Source of the DNA: Flammeovirga kamogawensis
Lineage (GTDB): Bacteria; Bacteroidota; Bacteroidia; Cytophagales; Flammeovirgaceae
DNA length: 64,000 bases
Direction of reading: 5' to 3'
Assembly: GCF_018736065.1 (NCBI RefSeq)
Contig: NZ_CP076128.1
Coordinates: 2,232,001 to 2,296,000 of the forward strand
Positions 26,089-35,450 of this stretch are shown here, one piece after another (the stretch's first letter is position 1; the number at the start of each line of letters is the position of its first letter). A program made the position numbers and the translations under genes. The notes beneath the pieces were generated by a model. The model made no database searches. It was not told the DNA's origin and saw only the letters and a list, made by a program, of their open reading frames with translations.

Positions 26089-26976
26089 ATGCAAAAAAAA
26101 GAAAAAAACATATTAATTACTGGTGCAAAAAGTATTATTGGTCAAGAAGTAATGCGTTACCTTTCTAGAGACTATTCTCACCAAATTATTGAAGGTGGAA
26201 GACAAGAGAGTAGTGCAGAAAAACACGAATACCGTTATCTTGATTTAAATGATGTGAATACTTTTTCAAGTGCTTTAAAAAATATTGATACTGTTTTTTT
26301 AGTTTTTCCTCGTGCAATTAAATCTGTAAAGAATACTTTTATTACTTTTCTAGATGTCTGTAAAAAAGAACATGTAAAGGAGATTATATTTTGTTCAATT
26401 AAAAAATCAAATTTTAGTTTTTTTGTTCCTCACAATAAGGTAGAGAGTTTAATAAAAAAAAGTGGGTTAAAATATACAATTGTTGCTCCTTCTTATTTTA
26501 TGCAAAACTTAACTACTTTTTTCTTAGATGATATTAAAAGCAATCAGTGTGTTGCTATTCCAGGGTATAGCAGTAAAATTAATTGGATAGACGCAAGAAA
26601 TGTTGGTTATGTAATTACCAAAATTCTTCATGATATGACCAATTATGAAAACTCTACAATGGAACTAACAGGGGATGAAAATAAAGATTTTATGGAAGTT
26701 TGTGCAAAACTAACAGCCGTTTTATCAAGAGATATAGAGATCCAACCAAACACAAAATTATTTATTAAATCTCTAAAAGAGAAAGGGTTAACATCTAGTG
26801 AAATAAACAAATTACTTATTTTTCATTTTGCTGAAAGCTTCAGTAAAAGTAAAACGAATATTAATAATAACTACGAAAAAATAGCCAATAAAAAACCGAC
26901 ACGGTTGCATGAGTTTATCATGCGTCACATATCGGATTTATCGTGTTCTAAATCTCCGCAGTTAACATTAATCTAA
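26089..26976 (+). CDS. NmrA-like NAD(P)-binding protein
   Basis: The ATG at 26089 is used in place of the TTG at 26086, giving 295 residues. The N-terminal Rossmann motif is ILITGAKSIIGQE (about 8-20). YLDLNDVNTF and VFLVFPRA follow in the positions expected for NmrA/atypical SDR proteins, with KYTIVAPSYFMQNL (about 148-161) typical of NmrA. Members bind NAD(P)(H) and act as redox sensors or quinone/isoflavone-type reductases; which applies here is unknown. The last four bases overlap the convergent gene at 26973. Confidence 0.78.
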   Translation: MQKKEKNILITGAKSIIGQEVMRYLSRDYSHQIIEGGRQESSAEKHEYRYLDLNDVNTFSSALKNIDTVFLVFPRAIKSVKNTFITFLDVCKKEHVKEIIFCSIKKSNFSFFVPHNKVESLIKKSGLKYTIVAPSYFMQNLTTFFLDDIKSNQCVAIPGYSSKINWIDARNVGYVITKILHDMTNYENSTMELTGDENKDFMEVCAKLTAVLSRDIEIQPNTKLFIKSLKEKGLTSSEINKLLIFHFAESFSKSKTNINNNYEKIANKKPTRLHEFIMRHISDLSCSKSPQLTLI

Positions 26977-27662
26977 GGTTGAAGATCACAAAAATGAAAC
27001 TTTGAATTGATTTCATTCCCTTCTGCATCTTTGTAATTATATTCTCTTATAATCTTATCACCAATCTTAAAGTCTATTGGTTGATTAAAAATTGGACCAT
27101 CAAACACAAAAGTATGGAATTCACCATTTTCACCACAGGGGTCAATTCCCTCAGGTAAATCATTTAAAAAGTCCATATCTAAAACTCTTCCAATAAATTT
27201 CTCACCCATTGTATCGTTAACTGCAACTGTTACAGCCTTAAAACCTGCATTAACAAAATCCTTATACAATTGTAACGTATTTCCTCCCCAAAGTGGAAAT
27301 TGACATTTTAGGCCGACTTCAGCCATTTTATCTTCTCTATATTTCCTTAAGTCTTCTAAAAAGATATCCCCAAGAATTAAATCTTCAATTCCTTTATCAA
27401 CAAAAGGTTTTAAATGATTTGCCAATTCTCTATCATATGTTTCCATACCAACATCTTCTGCCAAATACATTTTATACAAAGGTAAATTAATAGACTTTGC
27501 TTGTTTATCTAGTAGTGCTTCTTGCACACCATGCATACTAATACGTTTGTATTCTTCAGAAAGTGAAGTAAATAAACCAACAACTTCCCATTCTTTTATT
27601 GCTTTAAACAGCGCAAATGAAGAATCTTTACCTCCACTCCATTGAAATAATGCCTTTTTCAT
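26973..27662 (-). CDS. Dph6-like adenine nucleotide alpha hydrolase (diphthine-ammonia ligase family)
   Basis: 229 residues. The PP-loop SGGKDSS (9-15) marks an ATP pyrophosphatase. GDIFLEDLRKYRE (about 98-110), PLWG (about 123-126) and DPCGENGEFHTFVFDGP are signature blocks of the Dph6/MJ0570-related family. Bacteria lack diphthamide, so the substrate is not diphthine; an ATP-dependent amidation or ligase reaction on another substrate is expected. Cytosolic, monocistronic. Confidence 0.85.
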   Translation of the reverse strand: MKKALFQWSGGKDSSFALFKAIKEWEVVGLFTSLSEEYKRISMHGVQEALLDKQAKSINLPLYKMYLAEDVGMETYDRELANHLKPFVDKGIEDLILGDIFLEDLRKYREDKMAEVGLKCQFPLWGGNTLQLYKDFVNAGFKAVTVAVNDTMGEKFIGRVLDMDFLNDLPEGIDPCGENGEFHTFVFDGPIFNQPIDFKIGDKIIREYNYKDAEGNEINSKFHFCDLQP

Positions 27663-27939
27663 TTTCTAATCAATTATTTTTTTTACTTTTGAAGTATAAT
27701 TCAAGGTAATTTATGAAAAGCATCCTACATATCGCCCCTAGATATATCATCTTATTACGATGTTGTTGATACTCAGTATCAAAACTTGCATAACTTCTGT
27801 GCAAGGATAATTACCCCCTGTAAAATCAATTTTTGAATTCTTTTTTATCGGTAAAAGTCGAAGGAAGTTCTCTGTATTTGTCTCAGAGAATATTTGCATC
27901 TTTGTGCTTTCCGCTAAAATCCATATAAATATTGCGAAC

Positions 27940-29445
27940 ATGCAACTAGATTTAAGAAAACAACTGAAAGTTTATAACACACTTTCTGGAAAGAAAGAGC
28001 TTTTTGAACCTATCAACCCTCCATTTGTTGGAATGTACGTTTGTGGGCCTACAGTTTATGGCGATGCGCATTTAGGGCATTCTAGACCTGCTATAACTTT
28101 TGATGTTATTTTTAGATACTTAAAACACCAAGATTTTAAGGTGCGTTATGTTCGTAATATCACAGATGTTGGGCATTTAGTTGGAGATGCAGACGAAGGA
28201 GAAGATAAAATTGCGAAAAAAGCAAAATTAGAGCAAATCGAACCTATGGAAGTGGTGCAATTCTATACAGATAGATACCACAAAGATATGGCTGCTTTAA
28301 ATGTACTTCCTCCAAGTATTGAACCTCGTGCAACTGGCCATATTATTGAGCAAATAGAAATGATCGAAAAGATTATTGAAGCTGGATATGGTTACGAATC
28401 TAACGGGTCGGTGTATTTTGATGTAGTTAAATACAACGAAGACAAACCTTATGGTATTCTTTCTGGTAGAAAACTAGAAGATATGCTAGAGGGAACACGT
28501 GATTTAGATGGTGGAAGTGATAAGAAAAACCATGTAGATTTTGCTTTATGGAAAAAGGCTGAACCTCAACACATCATGCGTTGGAATTCTCCTTGGTCTG
28601 TTGGTTTTCCTGGATGGCACCTTGAATGTTCTGCAATGTCTGCAAAATATTTAGGCAATCAATTTGATATACATGGTGGTGGAATGGATTTAAAATTCCC
28701 TCATCACGAAGCAGAAATTGCTCAATCTGAAGCATGTAATCATGTTGCTCCTGCAAAATATTGGTTACACAATAATTTAATTACCATCAACGGTCAGAAG
28801 ATGGGTAAATCATTGGGTAACTTTATTACACTAGAAGAGTTATTTGCTGGAAACCACGAGTTATTAGAAGAAGCTTACAGTCCTATGACAATCCGTTTCT
28901 TTGTTTTGCAAGCTCAATACAGAAGTACGATAGATTTTTCTAATGAAGCTCTTCAGGCTGCTCGTAAAGGCTACCGTAAGGTGATGAATGGTTTACGTTT
29001 AGCGAAGAGTATGCAGTATGATGCAGACGAAAATGTAGCGGTAAATCAGAAGCAAGAAAAGAATATTGAAAGTATCATCAATTCTATTTATAGAGGTATG
29101 AATGATGATTTCAATACTGCAGTTGCAATGGCAGGTATTTTCAACTTATTAAAGAAAATAAATGCTGTACATACTGGTAATATTCCTGCTGCACAATTAG
29201 GAGAAAAAGCATTCAATGATATGCTCTCTACCTATATCACTTTTATTGAGGATGTATTGGGATTAAAGGAAGAAACACCTGATCAGTTTTTTACTGCTTT
29301 AGACTATATTTTAAAAGATTACAGTGTAGCAAAAGATACACGTGATTACGATAAAGTTGATGCAATTCGTGCTCAATTAAAAGAGATGGGAGTTGTTGTA
29401 AAAGATACTAAATCAGGTATTGAATGGGCTTATGATGAAGTCTAA
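27940..29445 (+). CDS. cysS: Cysteinyl-tRNA synthetase
   Basis: The ATG at 27940 ([14 protein letters not shown]) gives 501 residues; an in-frame GTG at 27904 would add 12 unlikely residues. This class I synthetase charges tRNA-Cys. C35 in [10 protein letters not shown] is a zinc ligand, the HIGH motif is HLGH (44-47), GWHLECSAM and [13 protein letters not shown] are characteristic, and the KMSKS loop is KMGKS (287-291). Its terminator lies before the convergent operon. Confidence 0.97.
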   Translation: MQLDLRKQLKVYNTLSGKKELFEPINPPFVGMYVCGPTVYGDAHLGHSRPAITFDVIFRYLKHQDFKVRYVRNITDVGHLVGDADEGEDKIAKKAKLEQIEPMEVVQFYTDRYHKDMAALNVLPPSIEPRATGHIIEQIEMIEKIIEAGYGYESNGSVYFDVVKYNEDKPYGILSGRKLEDMLEGTRDLDGGSDKKNHVDFALWKKAEPQHIMRWNSPWSVGFPGWHLECSAMSAKYLGNQFDIHGGGMDLKFPHHEAEIAQSEACNHVAPAKYWLHNNLITINGQKMGKSLGNFITLEELFAGNHELLEEAYSPMTIRFFVLQAQYRSTIDFSNEALQAARKGYRKVMNGLRLAKSMQYDADENVAVNQKQEKNIESIINSIYRGMNDDFNTAVAMAGIFNLLKKINAVHTGNIPAAQLGEKAFNDMLSTYITFIEDVLGLKEETPDQFFTALDYILKDYSVAKDTRDYDKVDAIRAQLKEMGVVVKDTKSGIEWAYDEV

Positions 29446-29471
29446 ACTGTTCTAAGTTATTTATATAGATT

Positions 29472-29508
29472 GCCTCTGATTTAATAATAAAATCAGAGGC
29501 TTTTTTAT
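29472..29508. terminator. Terminator between cysS and the convergent operon
   Basis: GCCTCTGATT (29472-29481) pairs with AATCAGAGGC (29491-29500), followed by TTTTTT for cysS. The opposite strand has no equally long T run. Confidence 0.85.
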
Positions 29509-29512
29509 GTTC

Positions 29513-30079
29513 TTATTTTTTTCTTCCAATGATTACAATCGAATCATCTTTATCAAATTCTTTGTATTTTTCTAATTTCAAAACTTCAAAATAAGGTGTG
29601 TAAATTTCTAATAAGCGTTTTTCGTCTTGATAGTTCACATACATCCCTTTAAAGTTTTCATCACCTTCTCCATACCAATAAGAGTGACAAACTACTCCTC
29701 CATCATTTAAAAGTACTGCCTGCCTTTCTACAGACATTTCGATTTCTTTATCTGTCAGATGTTGTAATACTTTGTTGGCATATATTCCATCAAAATTTAT
29801 TGCTGTTTTTAATGTAATGGCATCTAATTCTAAAAACTCACCTTCAGGGAATTTTTCCTTTAAATGATGAAGAAACTCTTTCGAAAAATCAGAACCAATT
29901 GTTTTAAAAGATACATTTAAAATACTCCAATCAGTACCTGGACCAGAACCAATTTCTAAAACTGCATCTCCTTTTTTAAGCACATTTTCAAACAGTCTGA
30001 TTAAATTTTCACTATTTACATCCTTTGCCATCTGGATATACTCTTTAACAGATTGTTCTGTATGATAATATTCTCCCAT
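29513..30079 (-). CDS. Class I SAM-dependent methyltransferase
   Basis: 188 residues. Motif I VLEIGSGPGTD (40-50) binds S-adenosylmethionine; SDFSKEF and YANKVLQHL follow at the positions of motifs II and post-II. Substrate is unknown; the compact single domain suggests a small molecule or peptide. It is the last gene of a four-gene operon, 4 bp after the GNAT gene. Confidence 0.82.
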   Translation of the reverse strand: MGEYYHTEQSVKEYIQMAKDVNSENLIRLFENVLKKGDAVLEIGSGPGTDWSILNVSFKTIGSDFSKEFLHHLKEKFPEGEFLELDAITLKTAINFDGIYANKVLQHLTDKEIEMSVERQAVLLNDGGVVCHSYWYGEGDENFKGMYVNYQDEKRLLEIYTPYFEVLKLEKYKEFDKDDSIVIIGRKK

Positions 30080-30083
30080 TATT

Positions 30084-30608
30084 TTATTTCCATTCTTTCT
30101 TTAAAAGTGCAAAAATAATATCGTCTACCCACTCTCCTTTAAAGAATAAGCTTTGTATATGATGTGCCTCTTTTCTCATTCCTAATTTCTCCATTAATTT
30201 AAGAGAATCAACATTAGCTGGATCTACAGAAGCCGTTATTCTATGTTTGTTTAATTCCTTAAAAAGGAAATCAAATAGTACCGTTAAAGCTTCTTTTGCA
30301 AAACCTTTTCTTTGTTCATCTTTTGACAAAGTAATTCCTATCTCTACCTGTTCATTATCTATAAAATGAACGCCAATATCACCTATTAAATTATCTTCTC
30401 CTTTTTTACAAATCCCCAATTGAAACCACGTACCTATTTTATTAAAGTCAGTTGGTAATCTTAATATAAGCTGTTCTGCTTCTTTAAGAACCACAGGAAC
30501 GAAGCTTTGGTATTTGTTAGCTTCAGTATCAGATCTATACGAGAAAAAATCTGGTGCATCATTTAAATCAATTGACCTTAATAGTAAACGGTTGGTCTCT
30601 AATTTCAT
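30084..30608 (-). CDS. GNAT acetyltransferase (RimJ/RimL type)
   Basis: 174 residues. The start METNRLLLRSIDLNDAPDFF-like layout (LETNRLLLR, 3-10) and QRKGFAKEAL (about 98-107, the acetyl-CoA pyrophosphate loop) identify the RimJ/RimL-like Acetyltransf_3 group. ENVDSLKLMEKLGM-like sequence (NVDSLKLMEKLGM) is the usual motif B. The acceptor is unknown. The start overlaps the stop of the preceding gene by 4 bp. Confidence 0.85.
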   Translation of the reverse strand: MKLETNRLLLRSIDLNDAPDFFSYRSDTEANKYQSFVPVVLKEAEQLILRLPTDFNKIGTWFQLGICKKGEDNLIGDIGVHFIDNEQVEIGITLSKDEQRKGFAKEALTVLFDFLFKELNKHRITASVDPANVDSLKLMEKLGMRKEAHHIQSLFFKGEWVDDIIFALLKKEWK

Positions 30609-31180
30609 TTTTGTAAAATTGACTTGATTAATACCTTAAAAGTAGGAAGAACATCTTCTTTAAACCAAGCATTTTTTTTCATCCAAATATTATTTCTTGG
30701 CGATGGATGAGGCAGTACAAAGAATTTAGGAAGATATTCTGCATAATTTTTAACTGTCACCGTGAGATTCTTTTTCGATATACCTTTCAAATAATAATCC
30801 TGAGCATATTTACCTACAAGTAATATAAGCTCTACATTAGTTAATAAAGGTAGAATTTCTGTATGCCATTTTGGGGCACATTCTTTTCTTGGAGGTAGAT
30901 CACCAGATTTACCCGTACCCGGAAAACAAAACCCCATTGGTAAAATAGCTATCGTTTCTTTATCATAAAATTCTTCATTGGTCACCCCCATCCATTTTCT
31001 AAGGTTTTCGCCACTCTTATCATCCCAAGGAATTCCCGTTCTATCTACAACAGCTCCAGGTGCCTGTCCTACAATAATAATTTTACATTTTGGATGAAAT
31101 GAAAATACAGGGTGCGGAGGATTTGGAATTTTACCAACACAAATCTCACATTTTTTTATTTCTTGAGTTAGTGTATCCAT
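30605..31180 (-). CDS. Uracil-DNA glycosylase superfamily protein
   Basis: 191 residues. GQAPG (38-42) followed by GIPWDDKSGENLRKW is motif A, and LPHPSPRN near residue 157 is motif B of the UDG superfamily. ILPMGFCFPGTG matches the single-domain family seen in many Bacteroidota. C11, C14 and C32 are present, but a complete four-cysteine Fe-S set is not evident. Its likely role is excision of uracil or a related damaged base. It overlaps neighbours on both sides (4 bp downstream, 1 bp upstream in a TAATG junction). Confidence 0.8.
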   Translation of the reverse strand: MDTLTQEIKKCEICVGKIPNPPHPVFSFHPKCKIIIVGQAPGAVVDRTGIPWDDKSGENLRKWMGVTNEEFYDKETIAILPMGFCFPGTGKSGDLPPRKECAPKWHTEILPLLTNVELILLVGKYAQDYYLKGISKKNLTVTVKNYAEYLPKFFVLPHPSPRNNIWMKKNAWFKEDVLPTFKVLIKSILQK

Positions 31181-31542
31181 TATTTCAAAAGAATAAAAAT
31201 GATAGTAATAACTGCAGGTACTCCTTGAACAAAAAAGATTTTTTTATCAACAGAATAGGCTCCATAAATCCCAGCTACGGTTACACAACTTAAAAAGAAT
31301 AAAGCTACATTATCTGCCCATTCTGATGAAGAAATTAGAAGTGACCAAATTAAACCCGCTGCCAAAAAACCATTATACAACCCTTGATTGGCTGCCATCT
31401 CTTTAGTACTAGAAAAAAGCTCTTTAGGGAATTTATTGAAAACTTTCCTCCCTTTTGTTTCCCAAGCAAACATCTCAAAATAAAGAAAATAAAGATGTAA
31501 AAGAGCGACAATAACAATTAGAATAGAAATAATAATTTGCAT
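31180..31542 (-). CDS. DUF1304 small membrane protein
   Basis: 120 residues with four predicted membrane helices (about 3-26, 52-72, 77-97, 100-119). FEMFAWETKGRKVF followed by NQGLYNGFLAAGL is the DUF1304 signature. Inner membrane, function unknown. First gene of the operon running to 29513. Confidence 0.85.
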   Translation of the reverse strand: MQIIISILIVIVALLHLYFLYFEMFAWETKGRKVFNKFPKELFSSTKEMAANQGLYNGFLAAGLIWSLLISSSEWADNVALFFLSCVTVAGIYGAYSVDKKIFFVQGVPAVITIIFILLK

Positions 31543-31926
31543 AATAGTTTTATTGATTGATAAATGATTTTGTAAGATAAATCAAAAGATTGGTATATGA
31601 GAAAATCGGTTTATAAAAGAATATTTTCAATAATCCCATAACACTACCAATAATGAATAAACACTCATTTAATTACCTAATTAGCAAAAAGTTCCAAATA
31701 ATTTACCATCCTACAAGAAAAACCTACATCAACTAAATATTAGTTATTAAAACAATTTGAAAGTAAAATTAGTTTACGTTTATTTGCATTTAATAAAGAT
31801 TCTTCTTCATAATTGGTGTAAACAGTAATATAATTCAAACCTAATTCCCCAATATTACGTGACCCAAGGAAGAAATTAAACTTCTTGTATTCTTAAACAT
31901 TCTATACAGGCTTTAAATATTACATC
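31543..31926. other. Intergenic region, 384 bp
   Basis: Divergent spacer between the DUF1304 operon and a T9SS cargo gene. It is very AT-rich. Apart from the promoter-like pair at 31756-31786, no repeat, hairpin or small ORF can be supported. Confidence 0.5.
31756..31786 (+). promoter_or_regulatory. Possible promoter of T9SS cargo gene
   Basis: TTTG (31756-31759), 23 bases, TTTG (31783-31786). The spacing is that of -33/-7 boxes but the TA of the -7 box is missing. It would give a long leader of about 130 nt. Confidence 0.3.
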
Positions 31927-33075
31927 ATGCATAAATTCTTTACATTACTTCTATTTATTTTTACTAATAATATATATGCCCAATTTTGTTCTCCTACTAC
32001 ACAAGATGATGTAGAAAAAACAATTACTATTACATCTGATTGTAGTCTTAATGGATTGGTGGAGTATTCTGTATTATCTGGATATGACTTAATAATAAAC
32101 AACAATATTACATTAGAAATTAAAACTACAGGTAATGTCGATAACTATGTACAAATTAATGGAAATATAACTTTAAATGAAGGAGCTAGCTTAACTATTG
32201 AAAGTGAAGCATTTTTCATTATTAATGGTAATTTAAGTTTAAGTGGAAATAATAATATCACTATCGGTGGAGGAGGTAATTTTAAATCTGCATATTTAAT
32301 TGTTACTGGTGATTTTGCTAGTAATGGAGTAGGATCTTCATTAGTAGTAGCAAATAAAGGTACTATTTATGCAGGGTCAACATCAGGACTAGGAACACCT
32401 AGTGTTTCAACTGGATCTCACGATGGCATATATATTGAAGGTGATGACGATCTAGGAATTGAAGATCATAGAGATTTTATTTTGGCAAATTCTGTAGCAG
32501 ATAGAGTCTCAGATCTCCCAGTAGAACTAATTTCTTTCGAAGCAACTGTAAATCCAAACAACACAACACTTACATGGTCTACAGCCTCAGAGCAAAATGC
32601 ATCTCATTTTGATGTAATGCGTTCTAATGACAAAAGAAATTGGGAGGTATTAGCAACTTTAGATGCTGCAGGTAATTCTAATGTAAAAAGAGATTATAAA
32701 TTTGTAGACAACGATTTATTAACGGCTGTCACTTACTATAAATTAGTACAGGTTGATTTTGATGAAGCTTACGAAGAATTTGGTCCTTTAACTGTTTATC
32801 CTAATGGAGTAGAGAAATCATTAACTGCCAATATATTTCCTAATCCATCAGCAGATGGTTCAAAAATACAACTAGATGGTTTATCTTTAGGTAATAGTAT
32901 TCAACTAAGTGTAATTGATAAATCTGGCAGAATGATCTTTCAAGATACAATTCAAGATTCTCCAGAAAGTTTATTATATAATTTAGAAACAAGAACAACT
33001 TTATACCCTGGTAATTATTTAATAGTTATTCAATCAGGGAATGAAAAAATTGTCAAAAGATATATTCAACAGTAA
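31927..33075 (+). CDS. Secreted beta-helix/FN3-like T9SS cargo protein
   Basis: 382 residues. A signal peptide (ending NIYAQ) is followed by short beta repeats (INGNITLNEGASLTIES, INGNLSLSGNNNI) suggesting a beta-helix (about 40-170). The FN3-like module starts LPVELISFEA (about 198) with TWSTASEQNASHF. A T9SS type A sorting domain starts FPNPSADG (about 301) and ends KRYIQQ. Same architecture as the products at 15584 and 17013. Role unknown. Confidence 0.8.
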   Translation: MHKFFTLLLFIFTNNIYAQFCSPTTQDDVEKTITITSDCSLNGLVEYSVLSGYDLIINNNITLEIKTTGNVDNYVQINGNITLNEGASLTIESEAFFIINGNLSLSGNNNITIGGGGNFKSAYLIVTGDFASNGVGSSLVVANKGTIYAGSTSGLGTPSVSTGSHDGIYIEGDDDLGIEDHRDFILANSVADRVSDLPVELISFEATVNPNNTTLTWSTASEQNASHFDVMRSNDKRNWEVLATLDAAGNSNVKRDYKFVDNDLLTAVTYYKLVQVDFDEAYEEFGPLTVYPNGVEKSLTANIFPNPSADGSKIQLDGLSLGNSIQLSVIDKSGRMIFQDTIQDSPESLLYNLETRTTLYPGNYLIVIQSGNEKIVKRYIQQ

Positions 33076-33101
33076 ATGTAATATTGAATACATTTCTAAT
33101 G

Positions 33102-33137
33102 ATCACCTTACCAAAAAAGTAAGGTGATTTTTTTTGT
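33102..33137 (+). terminator. Terminator after T9SS cargo gene
   Basis: ATCACCTTA (33102-33110) pairs with TAAGGTGAT (33120-33128), followed by eight T residues. Confidence 0.88.
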
Positions 33138-33251
33138 TTAAATTAAAATACAACTTAATCTTTCTTAATACTTACATTTGCTGATTAAGTTCATTACTAA
33201 TGATCATAAGAAATGCTGAACTTTGTAAGTTCAGAAGAGGATATAGAATAA

Positions 33252-34091
33252 ATGGAGTTTACAGCAATAGATTTTGAAACGGCACATGGTGCTAGATGGA
33301 GTATTTGCCAAGTGGGTATTGTACGTGTAAAGAATGGTGTTATTATAGATAGGTACGAGTCTTTAATTCGCCCACCAGATAATAGGTACCATGCTTTTAA
33401 TACTACAATTCATGGAATTACGGCAGAAATGACGGCTAATGCTCCTAGTTTGTTTGATATCTGGGATGAAATGAAACCCTATATTGAAGGTCAACTTATT
33501 GTTGCTCATAATGCTGGTTTTGATGTTTCGGCATTAGAACAGACATTAGAACTCTATGATCTTGATATCCCCTCTTTTGAATACGATTGTACTTATAAAC
33601 TTACAGGTGCCGCTTTAGATGATATTTGCTATACCTATGGTTGGGAATTAAAACACCACGATGCACTTGCTGATGCAGAAGCATGTGCTAAAATGTATAT
33701 AGAGTTATTATCCGAAAAGCAGCTTCCTGTTTTTGAAAAAAATCCATTTAAAAAGAAGAAAAAAACTGCTCCGTACCGCACTCAACTATCTGGTGAAATA
33801 TTAAGACCTGATTTTGATAATGCAGATCCTGATAGTCCTTTTTATAGACAAAAAGTGGTTATTACTGGTGTTTTTGATACTTGGGAGAGATTAGAATTAG
33901 CTACCATATTAAAAGGTTTAGGTGCTAAAATAAATACAAACATTTCTGGTCAAACTAATTTAGTAATGGTTGGAGAAGACCCCGGACCAAGTAAATTACA
34001 GAAAGTAAGAACCTTAAATCAACAAGGAAAAGATATTCAAATCCTTAAAGAGCAAGAATTAAAAGAAATACTTTCTATCGTAAATTCTTAA
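33252..34091 (+). CDS. DnaQ-like 3'-5' exonuclease with C-terminal BRCT domain
   Basis: 279 residues. The DEDDh exonuclease domain spans about 1-160: IDFETA (D7, E9), HNAGFDVSAL, and H136/D141 in HHDALADAEA. A basic linker (KKKKKTAPYR) leads to a BRCT domain (about 198-279, VVITGVFDTWER and GAKINTNISGQTNLVMVG), as at the end of NAD-dependent DNA ligases. The combination suggests proofreading or repair trimming targeted to DNA ends or partners. The next gene follows after 12 bp. Confidence 0.88.
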   Translation: MEFTAIDFETAHGARWSICQVGIVRVKNGVIIDRYESLIRPPDNRYHAFNTTIHGITAEMTANAPSLFDIWDEMKPYIEGQLIVAHNAGFDVSALEQTLELYDLDIPSFEYDCTYKLTGAALDDICYTYGWELKHHDALADAEACAKMYIELLSEKQLPVFEKNPFKKKKKTAPYRTQLSGEILRPDFDNADPDSPFYRQKVVITGVFDTWERLELATILKGLGAKINTNISGQTNLVMVGEDPGPSKLQKVRTLNQQGKDIQILKEQELKEILSIVNS

Positions 34092-34103
34092 AGCTACTCC
34101 CTT

Positions 34104-35450
34104 ATGAACTTTACATTATACACATTTATAAAAAACATTATAAAGCACATCTATACTAATCTTGTATTTTATAAAGTTGAAAAAAACGGTTGGGAAAATA
34201 TTCCAAAAGATAAACCACTCATTTTTGCAGTTACACACCCACTAATGCACATGGATGCTGTAGTAATGGGAACAACTTTTACAAGACCGCTTCATTTTCT
34301 AACAAAGTCTACCGTTTTTAATACTCCATTTAAAAAATGGTTTTTTGGTAAATTAAACATGATCCCTGTTGTTCGAAAACAAGACGGTCCACAAGGTGAA
34401 GGTTTTTCTAATAAAAGTATGTTTGCTAGCTGTGTAAAAACATTAGAAAAAAATCAATGTCTTTTAATTTTCACAGAAGGAACGAGTATCTGGGAACGTA
34501 AATTACGCCCTTTAAAATCTGGAACTGCCCGTATTGGTTTCGAAGCAGAAGACAGTAACAATTTTAATTTGGGTGTTCATATAGTACCTGTAGCTTTAAA
34601 TTATACCCATGCAACACAATTACTACCTAGCGTATCTATAGATATCGCACCTGCAATATGTGTTAAAGATTACCAAGAAGAATATAAAGAGAACCCCAAT
34701 AAAGCAACAAAAAAAGTAACAAGTATTATTAAAGAACGTCTGTTAGAAAGGTATTTTACGCTTAATGATTTAGAAGAAGAAGATAATCTAAAAAGTGCAT
34801 TAGTAATGCTAAACGAAGAACCTACAAATGGATGGGGTAGAAAAAAATCATTAAAAAAATACTTCGAAAATTTAAGAAAAGGAGTAGAAATTATAAACAC
34901 CTCTAGTAAAAGTTCAATTCAAAATATCAACACTAAACTCACCAAATACAATGCTCTTTTAAAAAGCTATAAAATAGATGATCAAAGTCTTTGGAAAGCA
35001 GCTTCTGGAAATAAAAACGCAGTTCTATTTACATTAAAGTTTATATTTGCTTTAACTGTTTATCCTATTTATATAATAAGTTGGTTAATCAATTATACAC
35101 CTTATAAACTATCTAAGTATTTAGGACAAAAATCTTCTGATGAAATAGAAGTATGGGGGGCAAACATGATTACCTTATTTGGTATATTTTATCCCATATT
35201 TTATGGTATATATATCTTTATTTTAAATCAGTTTTTAGCAATTAATGGTATAACTAATTTCTGTATATTCTTGGTATTTCCAATACTAACATATCTTTCC
35301 TTCTTTATGTATCAATTTTATAAAAAAGTAGCTTCAGATAGCAGAGTCTTTTTTTTATCAGCTTTTAATAAAGAGAAATACAACAAATTAGTTTCACTAA
35401 GAACAAGTATAGTTACTAACCTAGAAAATTTAATAAATGAGCACAAGTAA
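34104..35450 (+). CDS. PlsC-type acyltransferase with C-terminal membrane region
   Basis: 448 residues. The acyltransferase domain (about 30-215) has HPLMHMD (45-51) as the catalytic His/Asp block and FTEGTS (E125, G126) with LRPLKSGTARIGF as the phosphate-binding block. The C-terminal part holds several hydrophobic helices (about 305-415). Members acylate glycerol-phosphate or lysophospholipid at the inner membrane; the exact acceptor is unclear. The 3' end overlaps the patatin gene by 14 bp, linking acylation and deacylation in one transcript. Confidence 0.83.
   Translation: MNFTLYTFIKNIIKHIYTNLVFYKVEKNGWENIPKDKPLIFAVTHPLMHMDAVVMGTTFTRPLHFLTKSTVFNTPFKKWFFGKLNMIPVVRKQDGPQGEGFSNKSMFASCVKTLEKNQCLLIFTEGTSIWERKLRPLKSGTARIGFEAEDSNNFNLGVHIVPVALNYTHATQLLPSVSIDIAPAICVKDYQEEYKENPNKATKKVTSIIKERLLERYFTLNDLEEEDNLKSALVMLNEEPTNGWGRKKSLKKYFENLRKGVEIINTSSKSSIQNINTKLTKYNALLKSYKIDDQSLWKAASGNKNAVLFTLKFIFALTVYPIYIISWLINYTPYKLSKYLGQKSSDEIEVWGANMITLFGIFYPIFYGIYIFILNQFLAINGITNFCIFLVFPILTYLSFFMYQFYKKVASDSRVFFLSAFNKEKYNKLVSLRTSIVTNLENLINEHK

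Noticed and set aside
27785-27805. Hairpin CTTGCA/TGCAAG before cysS as a T-box-like regulator
   Set aside because: The stem is only 6 bp with no T-box sequence or antiterminator, and T-boxes are not typical of Bacteroidota.
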